DNA of 64,000 nt, taken from positions 1,054,001-1,118,000 of the forward strand of contig NC_060023.1 of the NCBI RefSeq assembly GCF_021134715.1. Direction: 5' to 3'. Made by a program: the position numbers and the translations under genes. Positions 1 through 11,104 of this stretch are shown here, piece by piece. Source of the stretch: Daphnia pulex (Eukaryota > Arthropoda > Branchiopoda > Diplostraca > Daphniidae). Position 1 is the first letter of the stretch. Every line of letters starts with the position of its first letter. The notes under the pieces were generated by a model, which worked only from the letters and a program-made list of their open reading frames with translations, was not told the DNA's origin and searched no databases.

Positions 1-76
1 GAAACATTTTCAAAAACTGTAATAACGGAATTGCATATACTCATAACCTTTTAATGTTCCTTGCCAAGTAAACCAC

Positions 77-153
77 GTCTGCTGGGGTCTGAACCTACGA
101 CTCTACAAAGAAAAAAGGCAAGTTTGGCTCCTTAACTATTTGGCCAAACTAGT
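77..153 (-). pseudogene. tRNA-Leu(UAA) remnant
   Basis: A degenerate copy of the tRNA-Leu that is intact at 10826-10907. Recognisable on the minus strand are the acceptor/D-arm part (GGCCAAATAG, then GTTAAGGAGCC) and a damaged T-arm, with the anticodon region lost. It is not expected to fold into a working tRNA. The identification comes from alignment by eye to the intact copy. Confidence 0.6.
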
Positions 154-259
154 TTGATAGTTATCTAAATGTCTAATAGATTAGTACATTTCGTTATCAA
201 GTTCCGCTCAGTTTCAGTCACAAGACGCCATCGACATAGATGCTGCCAGTTGGTTGATT

Positions 260-1800
260 TTAAATTTCAGGAGATGACGTTGCGATCGTAAATAATAAGT
301 TACCATCATTCATGATCGAAATGATTTGCTCGACGAGGAAGGCCAAGAAGGAGATAAGCACCTTCAAATTTTTCAGGGAAATAGGCGTTTGCTTAGTTTC
401 CGGTTTCTTGTATCCTGTTTTCACGTTGGCCATACACTGACGTGGCATTGGGCGGACCCAAGATTTCCGGTGGTCATCAATCCAGTTTGAAGCAGGTCCA
501 AAAGCCTTGGCACAACAAATCAACAATATAATAGTTCAAAGTAGCACAAGTAACTATAGCCGAATAATTTTTATTCTACAGTTTTACCCTTTGTTCATCG
601 TTTGGCGTAGGGGCTGTGTTTTTTAAGTGAAAAATTAACGGAGGAACTCAGGAAACAATCACCTGCCAATTGCAAACCACATTTTCTCGTTTTTTTGAAA
701 TTATTCTTGATGGCCTCCAAATGGTAGGATATCCCCTGTAATTTTACAAAAATAATGGGGGTTATTGTTGAAAAAAAAAAAATTTAGTTCATTTTTCATT
801 TTCCTACACTGGCTGGCAAAAGCGTTTCTGGAACCTGGCGTAATTAAACTGAGTCCCTGTGATATCAAGTTGCATCGGGGATGAGGTGAAGAGAGAATTT
901 TGTTTTGCAGTTTCACAAACACCCCTGACGTCATGTTGGAATGCTTTTGGGTACAGCTATCCATATAAAATAGAATAATGTGCATCAATCTATACGACAA
1001 ATTGGAAATTCATTAATTTGAATCACCATCAACTTTCCATAACAATAACATCCATAGTTGAACGAAATCGAATAAGTAGGTGGACATTGGTACTTTCAGC
1101 GACGCCGTGCATGGAATTAATAAACAGGGGATTGACAGGTGCCACGACGTAGGTGAATAGGGTAGAAGTGTAAGCCTGGACGAAAATGAAAGCGGCCAGG
1201 GTCCAAACGCCAGCCACCAGTCGAAAGGGTAAATGTTTCGACGTACAGTAACCACCTGAATTTGAGTAGGAAATTGATGGCATCAACGTCCCCGATAACT
1301 TATTTAAATCAAACCTTGTGAGAGTACATGCCAAAGACGTACTGCTTTCCATCTCGCTTCTTTACTCTAGATGCATGTTGCATGGATGACTTTTTGGTTT
1401 GTTCGTGTCAATAGTGTGGTTTTTACTTTTTACGGTCGCATTCACTAGCAGAATCTTCTTTAGGTAGCAGACGATCTTTGTCTTTGAATACATTCAAGAT
1501 GGTGATTACGACATTCATGGAAATCAACATTCCCAACCAGACCTAGACAACAGGATATTTTTTTAATTAATTACACAATGAGCTGTGAGTCGTATAACTT
1601 TTTTATTACCCACTGGCCATTGGAAAGGTTTGACGATGGCGTTTATGTTGGCCGTGTCATCGTGAACGGCAAAAAGAAGGTCGTTGCAGTCGTACATCCA
1701 AGGCACAGCCAAATAAGCCAGTTTCACTCGGAGTTTCGGACTCGGAGCGGAACTTTTGCAGTGGAACTTTTCCAGTTTTCCTGCATTAGCATTACTTAGT
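260..1800 (-). pseudogene. IR-A: decayed ionotropic receptor gene
   Basis: Minus-strand remnant of a divergent ionotropic receptor, matching exons 4-9 of its neighbours. Recognisable parts are the end of S1 (PFQWP) near 1610-1640, the M1 exon at about 1310-1550, the pore/M3 exon (RLVAGVWTLAAFIFVQAYTS) at about 1030-1255, two S2 exons at about 790-925 and 590-715, and the last exon ending at 260. It is dead. The M1 exon has stops, and the donor after the M3 exon reads GA instead of GT. One base is lost near the end of the CGLQLAGDC exon and another in the last exon, and about 12 residues are missing from M4. The signal-peptide exon and exons 2-3 were not found. IR-B is the closest relative by eye. 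Confidence 0.85.
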
Positions 1801-3661
1801 CATGTTTTTAGGCTCAATATCAGTATTCAGTTCCACGATATGAAAAAGAAATACGAATGAATTTTGTATTAGGTTTAGCTCAATGTCATCTGCATAAATT
1901 TCAGCGACGAATTTTCGATAGAATCACTAGGATTTATTCGAGCTCGGCACATTCAGACACGATATGCATGGAATCGATTAGTGAATGATTGACATGCAGG
2001 TCCCTGCATGAAGTAACGTGAACAGATGCAATTTTTACTTTTATCTTGTCTGTGGGACGGGGCCTTTTATTTAGGGGGGAGGGGAGGTCGATTTCAGTGT
2101 CGTCTGCTTTTATTTGGTTATTTTTGTTAACAAGTTTAGATAGGGCCTAAAACAGACCAAGTTTTTTAAAGATTACGGAGAAAACGAATGATAGCTTTTT
2201 TTCGAAAACGTACGTGGCTGAACGAAAAACAAGCAGAACATAGAAAATTTTAGCAAAATGTGATCGTCTTGTATAGACTATCTGGTGTCGAGGCTTTCCA
2301 CGAGCTATCGATCCACTCCATGCTGTTTGGCAGGTATATCTCAAACGATCAAACTAAGAATTCAAATGGAATGATTATGAGATGAGCTCAAATAGAAGAG
2401 TAAAACCTCTTCCAAATTTGTAAAATTTTAGTTTCTGGCTACAGCATTTATCATGTTACCCCTTTTTTGTCGATGCATGGCAGTTTGTTTGCACCTTCTC
2501 CTTTTGTGCAGATTTGAGGCCTCAGTCAGCCATCGTAAGAAGATTTGCTTTTGCATGTCTGTTGCATCAGCAACAATCTCAGTATTTTCTTGTATTCCTG
2601 CAACCGGCTAGAGATTTGAATGATGCATGACTTGCACACATGAAGTCATTACGTGAAAACCTTAAATTCTCTTGTTCATTTAAAGTTAGGGTTTTCAAAG
2701 TTTCCTTCCTTGTTGTTTCTGCGAAATTTTTGTAATAACCATTTTAAAATTTTGATTTAGATAGGCCTAAACATCATTCCGTTCAATTGGAGAAACTACC
2801 ATGCCAGCCGTGTTACGGATCTCTTCTTCCCCTTTCTGTAAATGTCTTCGTGTACACCCATGTGAGTGTGGGTGTATTCACGAGGACCCCCTTTTGCCTA
2901 TCCTTCCTAGTGGATTCAACTTCCCTGCTGATGGGTGGAGCAACTGTGAATGCCTGGCCGTATTTCCCAGGTTTATAAGGTAGGACACAATTGATCTCTC
3001 TTCTTCCTTTTTGACTATTTGGTGGCGTGATTTCGTGACGTACTACGGAATACGATTATTCCTGAGCTAGGCTTGTTGACTGGAAATGTTTTCTCTTGCT
3101 GTTTTTGTTTCTCAGTAAGGGTTCATTATTGAAAAACTCATTTGTAGAACGATTGCAGATCAGGCCTGTTTTTGAATCTCACAAATTTGTCTGGGGTTAT
3201 AAACAATTCAATTCCAAATTATTTGAACTTTAAACAGCTATTCAAGTAAACGAGTACGAGTAAGAAATGGTAAGAAACTGAACTTCTTTGAATGAAACAA
3301 TAGAGCAACTAGCACTATAGCGAATCGTTTATTACATTACTACTCAAACCACTGAAACAAATTTTGTTACAAACCAAAAGTCCTGCTAAGTTAATATGAT
3401 TGAATTTAATCACAAACATTATATCGGTGATGCTGAGAAAGCTAGTTCATTTAAAATGTCAGGGAATATCTAGCAGGTGACGTTGTGTTTAACTATCGAA
3501 GTGATTTGCTCGACGAGTCTGGCGCCTTTACCATACTCGACCAACCTTGACATTTGAATTCAAAACACTCCTTTCTAAATGGGCGCTAGAAAAAGACGAG
3601 TATATGGGGCTGCATTACTTCTATCCAAACAATATGATGTTAAGCTAACACTAGCCAATGG
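1801..3661. other. Gene-poor block with duplicated non-coding sequence
   Basis: No convincing gene. The stretch 2040-2340 is similar to 10160-10540 (G-run, then AGTGTCGTCTGCTTTTA, then AACGTACGTGGCTG, then ATCGATCCACTC), so a segment upstream of IR-A and IR-B was duplicated. The two copies differ by indels that are not multiples of three, which argues against shared coding. An open stretch at 2787-2983 is flanked by possible splice sites (TTTAG before, AAG|GTAGGA after) but matches no family I recognise. Confidence 0.5.
3479..3544 (-). pseudogene. IR last-exon fragment joined to a tRNA-Leu fragment
   Basis: Positions 3479-3513 match the end of an IR last exon (antisense of the VEQI part, reading GATTTGCTCGACGAG on the plus strand). 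Immediately next to it, 3514-3544 matches the D-arm/acceptor half of tRNA-Leu (TCTGGCGCCTTTACCA, then CGACCAACC). The two pieces abut without a spacer, so this looks like a recombination junction between an IR copy and a tRNA gene. Confidence 0.55.
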
Positions 3662-3662
3662 T

Positions 3663-6600
3663 TTATTCGGGGTTTATTGGATTACTACTCAAACAAATTT
3701 CAGTCGCCAAGTCGATGATGTTGAGATCTTGTGAATTTGAATTGCTGTCAAGGGATATCTCAACTTGATCTCGGTCGTCGGGGCGAACCCTACCGGCTTC
3801 TCGGGGGACAATAGAAAGTGGTAGGGTTCGCCCCGACGACCGTAGGCACGGTAGCGCTCGTGGTGGCGAAGGGCTACAACACACTGTCCTACAACATACT
3901 GTCAATATAAACAAGGTAAACAGAGCAGTTCAGTGTCAATTCAGGTTTTATTGCAGGTTTAGTGCCGTTTCTCACAGTGTGTCAGGTAGAGATTTGATGA
4001 AAGATTCTCTGACCAGGCATCGAGCCAGAACCAAAGCCGATAAAAGAAAAAATGATGCTTTACAACAGGAACCTAAACATTCATGGAACTTCTTGGCAGT
4101 AATTTTGGCAGTAATTTTGGCAGAGGCAGAGTTACCCACTCTGATGAAGTTGTAGCAGTTTCTAATCAAGAAACTGCTAGTGAAATAACTCCCAGTCTAA
4201 TGGTAAGTTTATCAATATTTGTGTTCAAGTTTACGATTAAAAAATGTTCCATTGTTTACAGAAAGAAGTGGTGTAGGACAGGATATCATTCATTCAGTCG
4301 CACTGGAAAAGACATCATTGAAGCAAGCATTTCACAAGAAGAAAAAGGAACTAATCAAGAAAGCGAGTGGAAAACTTGCATGAAAGACAAGGAAGATGCT
4401 TGGGATTCCAAGAGAGATGCTGTCTTTCAAAACTACATTAGCTCCCGTTCCCACAGTGCAAGTAAATGTGGTGTATGTGAAAAAGTCACTAATCCTGTTT
4501 GTTGCTTTACTTGCAAGCAAGATTTCTGCAGCAAATGTGATATGATCACTCACCGCAAACTGTTGGTACTACACAATAGGGAGGTGTGTGAGAATGGCGA
4601 AAATTTAAAAATCTTGCGCCAAAACGAGTTCATATCTGAAGATGGGTACATCACTGTTGAAGGTAATAGCGGTTTCTTGAATTATATATGTAGATTAATA
4701 ATTATCTTGTATTATAGTGTCCCTTCCTGAATGCAAAAGCCCTCATTCGTGTACTGCGAAACCTGGTTCAAGAGACGTAACCGTAGTTACAGCCAATGGT
4801 AAATGAGGGCAACTTCACGGAGGACAACCGATTACCAGGATTACATCGACGAAGACACAAACAATTATCAAGACTAGACGCTGATGAAGAAAATGATGAC
4901 ATCAATTAATATCCATAGTTTAAAACGCGCACAGATATTGTTATGCAAATCTTGGTATCACATTTGAAATACAGCTATTGTTTGAAGGGAATAAAATTAT
5001 TATTACGAGCTTTTTTATTTGTTTCATCAACATTATTCGTCATCCTTATAGGCCTTTCCGAGTCTGCGTGAAAATAAAATTGTTTGCAGTTAGTTATCCA
5101 TGCGTATGTTCATAATAGACTTAATCTGACTTTAAATTTTTATTCAGCGTAAAAAGTTGAGTCAGAGGTGTAATTTTCATTTATATTGGTGGTCAGCCGC
5201 ATAGTAGCGTGCGTGAAACTAAAAAAAATCGTTCGCAGTTAATTACCCATGCGTGTGTTTATTTTAGGCTTATTTTGACCTGATATTCTGACTCAGCGTA
5301 AAAAGTTGAGTCAGAGGTGTAATTTTCATTCATATTGGTGGTCAGCCGCATAGTAGCGTGCGTGAAACTAAAAAAAGTCGTTCGCAGTTAATTACCCATG
5401 CGTGTGTTTATTTTAGGCTTATTTTGACCTGATATTCTGATTCAGCGTAAAAAGTTGAGTCGGAGGTGTAATTTTCATTCATATTGGTGGTCAGCCGCAT
5501 AGTAGCGTGCGTGAAACTAAAAAAATCGTTCACAGTTAATTACACATGCGTGTGTTTATTTTAGGCTTATTCTGACCTGATATTCCGATTCAGCGTAAAA
5601 AGTTGATTGTGAGTTGTAATTTTCATTTATATTGGTGGTAGCCTGCGGGAGTTATTGGTTTACGACACTTTTTTTTTAAGGAAAAAGGCGCAGTAAGTCG
5701 CTTACTGTAACAGGGCGGACTTTTTTCAGAAAAAAATTAGATCGCAAAAAACTAAATCCCTCAGTCTACTACCAAAATGAATGAAATTAACATCTCTTAC
5801 TCAACTTTTGACGCTGAATCGGAATATCAGGTCAGAATAAGCCTTAAATAAACACACGAATGTGTATTTAACTGCGAACGAATTTTTACTTTCACGCTAC
5901 TCGCTAGGAGGCTTAACCACGAAAATTAATGAAAATTACAACTCTAACTCAACTTTTTATGCCGAATCGGAATATCAGGTGAAAAGAAGCCTAAAATAAA
6001 CACACGCAGGTGTAATCAACTCGGTAATTAACTGCGAACGAATTTTTTCTTTCACGCACGCAACTATGCGGCTGCCCACTAAAATGAATGAAAATTACAA
6101 CTCTAATTCAAATTTTTACGCAGAATCGAAATATGAAGTCAGACTAAGTATAACATCAACACGCGAATGTATAATTAACTGCGAAAGAATTTTATTTTCA
6201 CGCAGACTCGGAAAGGCCTATAAGGATGACGAATAATGTTGATGAAACAAATAAAAAAGCTCGTAATAATAATTTTATTCCCTTCAAACAATAGCTGTAT
6301 TTCAAATGTGATACCAAGATTTGCATAACAATATCTGTGCGCGTTTTAAACTATGGATATTAATTGATGTCATCATTTTCTTCATCAGCGTCTAGTCTTG
6401 ATAATTGTTTGTGTCTTCGTCGATGTAATCCTGGTAATCGGTTGTCCTCCGTGAAGTTGCCCTCATTTACCATTGGCTGTAACTACGGTTACGTCTCTTG
6501 AACCAGGTTTCGCAGTACACGAATGAGGGCTTTTGCATTCAGGAAGGGACACTATAATACAAGATAATTATTAATCTACATATATAATTCAAGAAACCGC

Positions 6601-9551
6601 TATTACCTTCAACAGTGATGTACCCATCTTCAGATATGAACTCGTTTTGGCGCAAGATTTTTAAATTTTCGCCATTCTCACACACCTCCCTATTGTGTAG
6701 TACCAACAGTTTGCGGTGAGTGATCATATCACATTTGCTGCAGAAATCTTGCTTGCAAGTAAAGCAACAAACAGGATTAGTGACTTTTTCACATACACCA
6801 CATTTACTTGCACTGTGGGAACGGGAGCTAATGTAGTTTTGAAAGACAGCATCTCTCTTGGAATCCCAAGCATCTTCCTTGTCTTTCATGCAAGTTTTCC
6901 ACTCGCTTTCTTGATTAGTTCCTTTTTCTTCTTGTGAAATGCTTGCTTCAATGATGTCTTTTCCAGTGCGACTGAATGAATGATATCCTGTCCTACACCA
7001 CTTCTTTCTGTAAACAATGGAACATTTTTTAATCGTAAACTTGAACACAAATATTGATAAACTTACCATTAGACTGGGAGTTATTTCACTAGCAGTTTCT
7101 TGATTAGAAACTGCTACAACTTCATCAGAGTGGGTAACTCTGCCTCTGCCAAAATTACTGCCAAAATTACTGCCAAGAAGTTCCATGAATGTTTAGGTTC
7201 CTGTTGTAAAGCATCATTTTTTCTTTTATCGGCTTTGGTTCTGGCTCGATGCCTGGTCAGAGAATCTTTCATCAAATCTCTACCTGACACACTGTGAGAA
7301 ACGGCACTAAACCTGCAATAAAACCTGAATTGACACTGAACTGCTCTGTTTACCTTGTTTATATTGACAGTATGTTGTAGGACAGTGTGTTGTAGCCCTT
7401 CGCCACCACGAGCGCTACCGTGCCTACGGTCGTCGGGGCGAACCCTACCACTTTCTATTGTCCCCCGAGAAGCCGGTAGGGTTCGCCCCGACGACCGAGA
7501 TCAAGTTGGGATATCTCGGCGAGCTCGGCGACGTTGCCGACGTTTCGTTTAACTATCATCGAAATGATCTGCTCGACGAGGAAGGCCAAGAAAGAGATGC
7601 TTAATCCGACCGAAAGAACGAGAAAAGCACCCGTCAAATTTTTCAGCGAAATAGGCATGTGTTTCGTTTCCCGTTTCTTGTCTCCTTTTTTCACGTTGGC
7701 CTTACACTGGCGTGGCATTGGGCGGAACCAAGAGTCCCAATGGTCGATCATTCCAGTTTGAAGCAGGTCCAAAAGCCTTTTTTTTTTACGTTAACAATTA
7801 AATGGTAGCACATAATTAGCCAAATGAATAACTACTTTAATTGTATACCCTTTATTAATCGTTTCGGTGTAGGGGCTGTGTTTCTGAAGCGCAAAATTAA
7901 CGGGTAAACTCAGGAAACAGTCACCTGCCATCTGTAATCCACACTTGCCCGTCTTTTCAAAATTTCTCTTAATGGCATCCATTTGGAAGTTTCTCGACTA
8001 TAGTTTTTGCCCACAAAAAAATAATAATAATAATTATAAATAAATAAAACAGTTGAGCAACTATTACATTTTTCAAAATAGCTTTAAAGTTTAAATATTT
8101 GTCTTTTAACTTACATCGGCAAAGGTGTTTCTCGATCCCGGCGTTATTAGACTGAGGCACTGCGATATCAAATTACATCGGGAATTGGGAAACGAGTCGA
8201 TGTTGTTTCGTAATTTCAAAAACACGCCCGTCGCATTGGGATCCTTTTTTAGTAGAATCAGTAAAAAAAAACATTGAAATCAGTTACATTAACTTAATCG
8301 CAAATTCTCCAGCAACTTACCATAACAAAAATATTTAGCGTCGCACCGTACCGAAATAGTAGATTGACATCGGTACTTTCAGCGACGCCGTACATAGAAT
8401 CGACTAGAGGATAATTGACTGGTGCCACGACATAGGTGAACAGGGTAGAAGTGTAAGCCTGGACGAAGATGAAAGCGGCCAGGGTCCAAACGCCAGCCAC
8501 CAGTCGAAACGGCAAACGTTTCGACGTGCAGGAACCCCCTGAATTTGATTAGACAAGTGATGGCATCATATACTTTGATAACTTCTTGCATCACAAATCA
8601 AACCTTGTGAGAGTAACATGCCAAAGACGTAGAGGAACTGTTTTCCATCTCCCTTCTTTTTCTTTACACTAGATGGATGACTTTTTGGTTTTTTCTTGAT
8701 GCTATTACGATCGGATTTTTGAGCAGAATCGATTTTAGGCAGCAATCGATATTGCAACATATTCAAGATGGTGATGACGCCCATCATGGAAATCAACATT
8801 CCCAACCAGACCTAGACGAATAATTTCTAAATTAATTATAGTAAGGTGAGAATGGAATAGATTTGGTTCGCCTACCGGCCATTGGAATGGTTTGACGACG
8901 GCGTCGATGTTAACCGTGTCGTCCTGGACGGCAAATAGAAGGTCGTAGCAGTCGTACACCCAAGGTACAGTCAAATCTACAAGTTTCATACGCCCGAATG
9001 TCGGCGTCACAGCTGCCGTTAAAAAGTCGCATTTCTGCAAGCGTAGAATTGATTAGTTTAGTAATGTGCACAATTTAAATTCCAACGACTTCAGCACTCA
9101 ACATCTTCCAGCAAATAACTGATAAGTCCCCGTTGCTTTCCCTGCGGCTCTAATATGTTCTCGGTGACTCTGACAAACTCGTAACTGAAATTGCAGATGA
9201 ACAATTTTCTTTTTTTACAAATGTCGAAACATTACCGAATTAATCAATTAATTCAGTTACGTGAAATTCAATCGATCTTTCAAATAATCGATGATGACGC
9301 CACTCTTGACTGGCCCCGACAATCCTTTGGGGTTTCCCTCCCAGCGAGGCTTCATCATAAGAAATAGAGAAATAATAAATCAACAATCAGAGTTAAGTTT
9401 TTTAAAAATACCGTCTTATTACCCAGATAACACGAAGGTGTTGGCCATTTAGCGGATTATTCTTCGAAGACATCACGAAAAAACGGCCCCAAAGCGAATA
9501 GAAACAGCAAACAATAAAAATGATGGGCGAGAAATGATTTGACAAGTACAT
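3663..9551 (-). CDS. IR-B: divergent ionotropic receptor, last exon split by a transposon
   Basis: Ligand-gated cation channel of the arthropod ionotropic receptor family, probably chemosensory. Coding exons: 9551-9423 (signal peptide), 9349-9261, 9184-9103, 9034-8876, 8811-8604 (M1), 8538-8321 (pore loop and M3, RLVAGVWTLAAFIFVQAYTS), 8243-8115, 7997-7849, 7776 onward (M4). All junctions are GT-AG and phases agree. There is no amino-terminal domain; S1 starts at PRWEGNPKG. A 3,746-bp element lies in the last exon, between residues encoding EIS. With it, translation adds 17 element-encoded residues and stops at 7455, giving 494 aa. The native tail (LDSNSNSQDLN to NPINPE) is stranded at 3663-3751; without the element and one target copy the frame gives 506 aa. 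M4 is kept and only the cytoplasmic tail is lost, so some function may remain. Confidence 0.85.
3960..4906 (+). pseudogene. Internally deleted KDZ-type transposase gene, left arm
   Basis: Transposon-encoded and truncated. From about 3965 a frame reads a basic N-terminal part (MKDSLTRHRARTKADKRK), then an intron-like interval (donor after TPSL near 4203, acceptor near 4260). Next comes a segment with W-x-TCMKDKEDAWDSKRDAVF and the cysteine cluster KCGVCEKVTNPVCCFTCKQ to CSKCDMITH (about 4465-4551), then the short segment VTVVTANG (about 4775-4799). In KDZ proteins the position after such a segment is followed by a long catalytic region. Here the sequence jumps instead to a basic/acidic C-terminal piece ending EENDDIN (stop near 4908). 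The family call rests on the spacing of W and Cys/His residues, seen by eye. Confidence 0.55.
5085..6184. repeat. Core of about 149-bp tandem repeats in inverted halves
   Basis: On the left, units recur with spacing 149, 149 and 148 (marker GTGTAATTTTCAT at 5168, 5317 and 5466, with a variant at 5614). Each contains CGCAGTTAATTAC, ATGCGTGTGTTTATTTT, CAGCGTAAAAAGTTGA and GTCAGCCGCATAGTAGCGTG. From about 5735 to 6180 the same unit appears in the opposite orientation but is clearly more diverged. The fold centre is near 5634 and carries the unrelated GTAAGTCGCTTAC inverted repeat. Confidence 0.85.
6363..7309 (-). pseudogene. Internally deleted KDZ-type transposase gene, right arm
   Basis: Mirror copy of the left-arm gene, with the same cysteine cluster (about 6718-6804, minus strand) and the same truncation. 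I saw no differences from the left arm over the coding part. Such identity means the arms are young, are homogenised by gene conversion, or were generated by one fold-back event. Confidence 0.55.
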
Positions 9552-10825
9552 TTTTAGACTATTATTGGTGTTCGTCTAGACTTCCAACTGATTAGTTGCT
9601 AGTTGGCAGGGGAACTATTTAAATGCTAGCTCTTAATAGACGTGTTGTATACGTGTACGTAGTGGTAAGAGAACATAGCTCCATGACAACCAAAGAAATC
9701 AAATTTCGTGCTTTCACGACATGAGCACAATGAGTGCAATTCACGAACACGAGTGACAATTGAATTTCCAATCAAGTTGATGCGCATCAATGTGTCTCCG
9801 CGTGTCCCAGGTCTTAATTTTCTTTGAGCTATATCTGGTCAGACTAGCCGTTTTGTTAGAGATGAATTCACATTTCGATAGCATGTATCTGCGACTTGTA
9901 TAACGTCACAAACTGAAATTGCTTTCATTCCTTTGTGTTGATCCTTGTGGTACAGATTAGATGTATAGGAATTACATGGATAGCTGCGTCAACTGCCACG
10001 TTATCGGCAAAAAAGCATCATCCGCATTTGAGTGTTTCCAAATTTTGCGTCACAAAAGGAACAATAGATTGGACTGCTGTGTATTGCTTTCATTGAAATC
10101 AAAATTGAAATGATTGTGGCAGTTCTGGTCTAGAAGTAATTATCTACGGGTTTGGTGCTACAAATTTTTATTTTTATCTTGTTTATGGTGTAACTTAATG
10201 AGTATCAGCTGATGTCGAGCGCGGGTGATGAGAAAACCACTTTTATTCGTTTTTGGGCGGTTTGGATTTAGGGGGGGGGGATCTATTTTAGTGTCGTCTG
10301 CTTTTAGCCAATTTTGTTTACAAGTTTTGATAAAGAGACAAAGTTTAAGATTACCAAGAAAACGAACGATAATTTTAATTTGGAAACGTACGTGGCTGCA
10401 CAAAAATTATCAGAACAAATCAAATTAAAGCAAAATGTGATCATCGTGTTAACTTCTGGTTCGATTCTTCACGCTCTCGATCCACTCATGCTGTTCTATA
10501 ACATGTCCGGGGAGATTCGTCAGTCATTTCCGATGGGGTAAAACGCTCAGTCTACTCTTCTCATTGACTTGTCTACGTTAGCATATGTGTACGTTTCTCG
10601 GGTTATGTAATGCAACTCATCAGCTGCTCTAGTTCTCATCATGAATGTCTAAATTGTCTAGATCGTGTGTCGCTTTTTGTTTCGGTCGATGGGCTGGTGG
10701 TGATGTACATGCAGATTTCCTACATCCAAGTCATTCTAACGCATCAACTGGCATTTCGATGTGGATGTGTTACAAGTCAACAAATGTTATTATTCTTGTT
10801 TGAACTGAAGGTGAGATTACTTGAT
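9552..10825. other. IR-B upstream region with duplicated segment
   Basis: No gene recognised. Positions 10160-10540 resemble 2040-2340. An open frame at 10314-10541 (75 codons, containing NVIIVLTSGSILHALDPLML) is not preserved in the 2040-2340 copy, so I do not call it a gene. The IR-B promoter should lie just above 9551, but I see no clear TATA box, and the 13-bp motif found upstream of IR-C, -D and -E is absent. Confidence 0.4.
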
Positions 10826-10907
10826 ACCAGGTGTGGGGTTCGAACCCACGTCTCTATACAGAGACCAGATCTTAAGTCTGGCGCCTTAACCACTCGGCCA
10901 ACCTGGT
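10826..10907 (-). tRNA. tRNA-Leu(UAA)
   Basis: An 82-nt intact cloverleaf with no intron. The acceptor stem is ACCAGGT/ACCTGGT, the D arm contains the A box TGGCCGAGTGG, and the anticodon stem CCAGA/TCTGG closes the loop CTTAAGA with anticodon TAA. The long variable arm is typical of leucine tRNAs, and the T arm is GTGGGTTCGAACCCCAC. It is identical to the plus-strand copy at 19276-19357. Confidence 0.97.
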
Positions 10908-11104
10908 GGTGCTATCCGAATTAAGTTGCACTTGACAATCGTTAGATCGAATTCGTTTGCGCTTCTTTATTCAAAAGAATAGGGGGTACAAAGCGGTACA
11001 AAGGTAGAAAACATAAACACGTTGGACACAGCAGGGTTGAAACTAAACTGTTGATTAATTTAATTTTGGACATGATGTGCGCATTAGGAATTGTCGATGT
11101 TGTA

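Larger units (their letters stand above)
3762..7507. mobile_element. Palindromic KDZ-like DNA transposon with hairpin ends
   Basis: A 3,746-bp insertion flanked by the perfect 10-bp direct repeat GGGATATCTC (3752-3761 and 7508-7517). The ends are inverted repeats: 3762-5084 and 6185-7507 look essentially identical over 1.32 kb, and the inner 1.1 kb is a diverged inverted array of tandem repeats. Each end carries a hairpin with a 22-nt stem (3773-3794 with 3820-3841, starting GGTCGTCGGGGC) and a 25-nt loop. Each arm holds the same truncated coding sequence with a C-x2-C, C-x2-C, C-x2-C-x5-H cluster, like the cysteine domains of Kyakuja/Dileera/Zisupton (KDZ) transposases. No catalytic domain is present, so the element is non-autonomous. 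The TSD is longer than the 8 bp I recall for Zisupton, so the superfamily is tentative. Confidence 0.8.

Noticed and set aside
7355-7552. Plus-strand 65-codon frame rich in Cys/Arg at the transposon end
   Set aside because: It is produced by the GC-rich hairpin end of the transposon and the antisense of the IR-B exon, and its mirror frame at 3663-3914 ends in the real IR-B tail.
10610-10924. 104-codon plus-strand frame
   Set aside because: It runs through the antisense of an intact tRNA-Leu gene and shows no domain.
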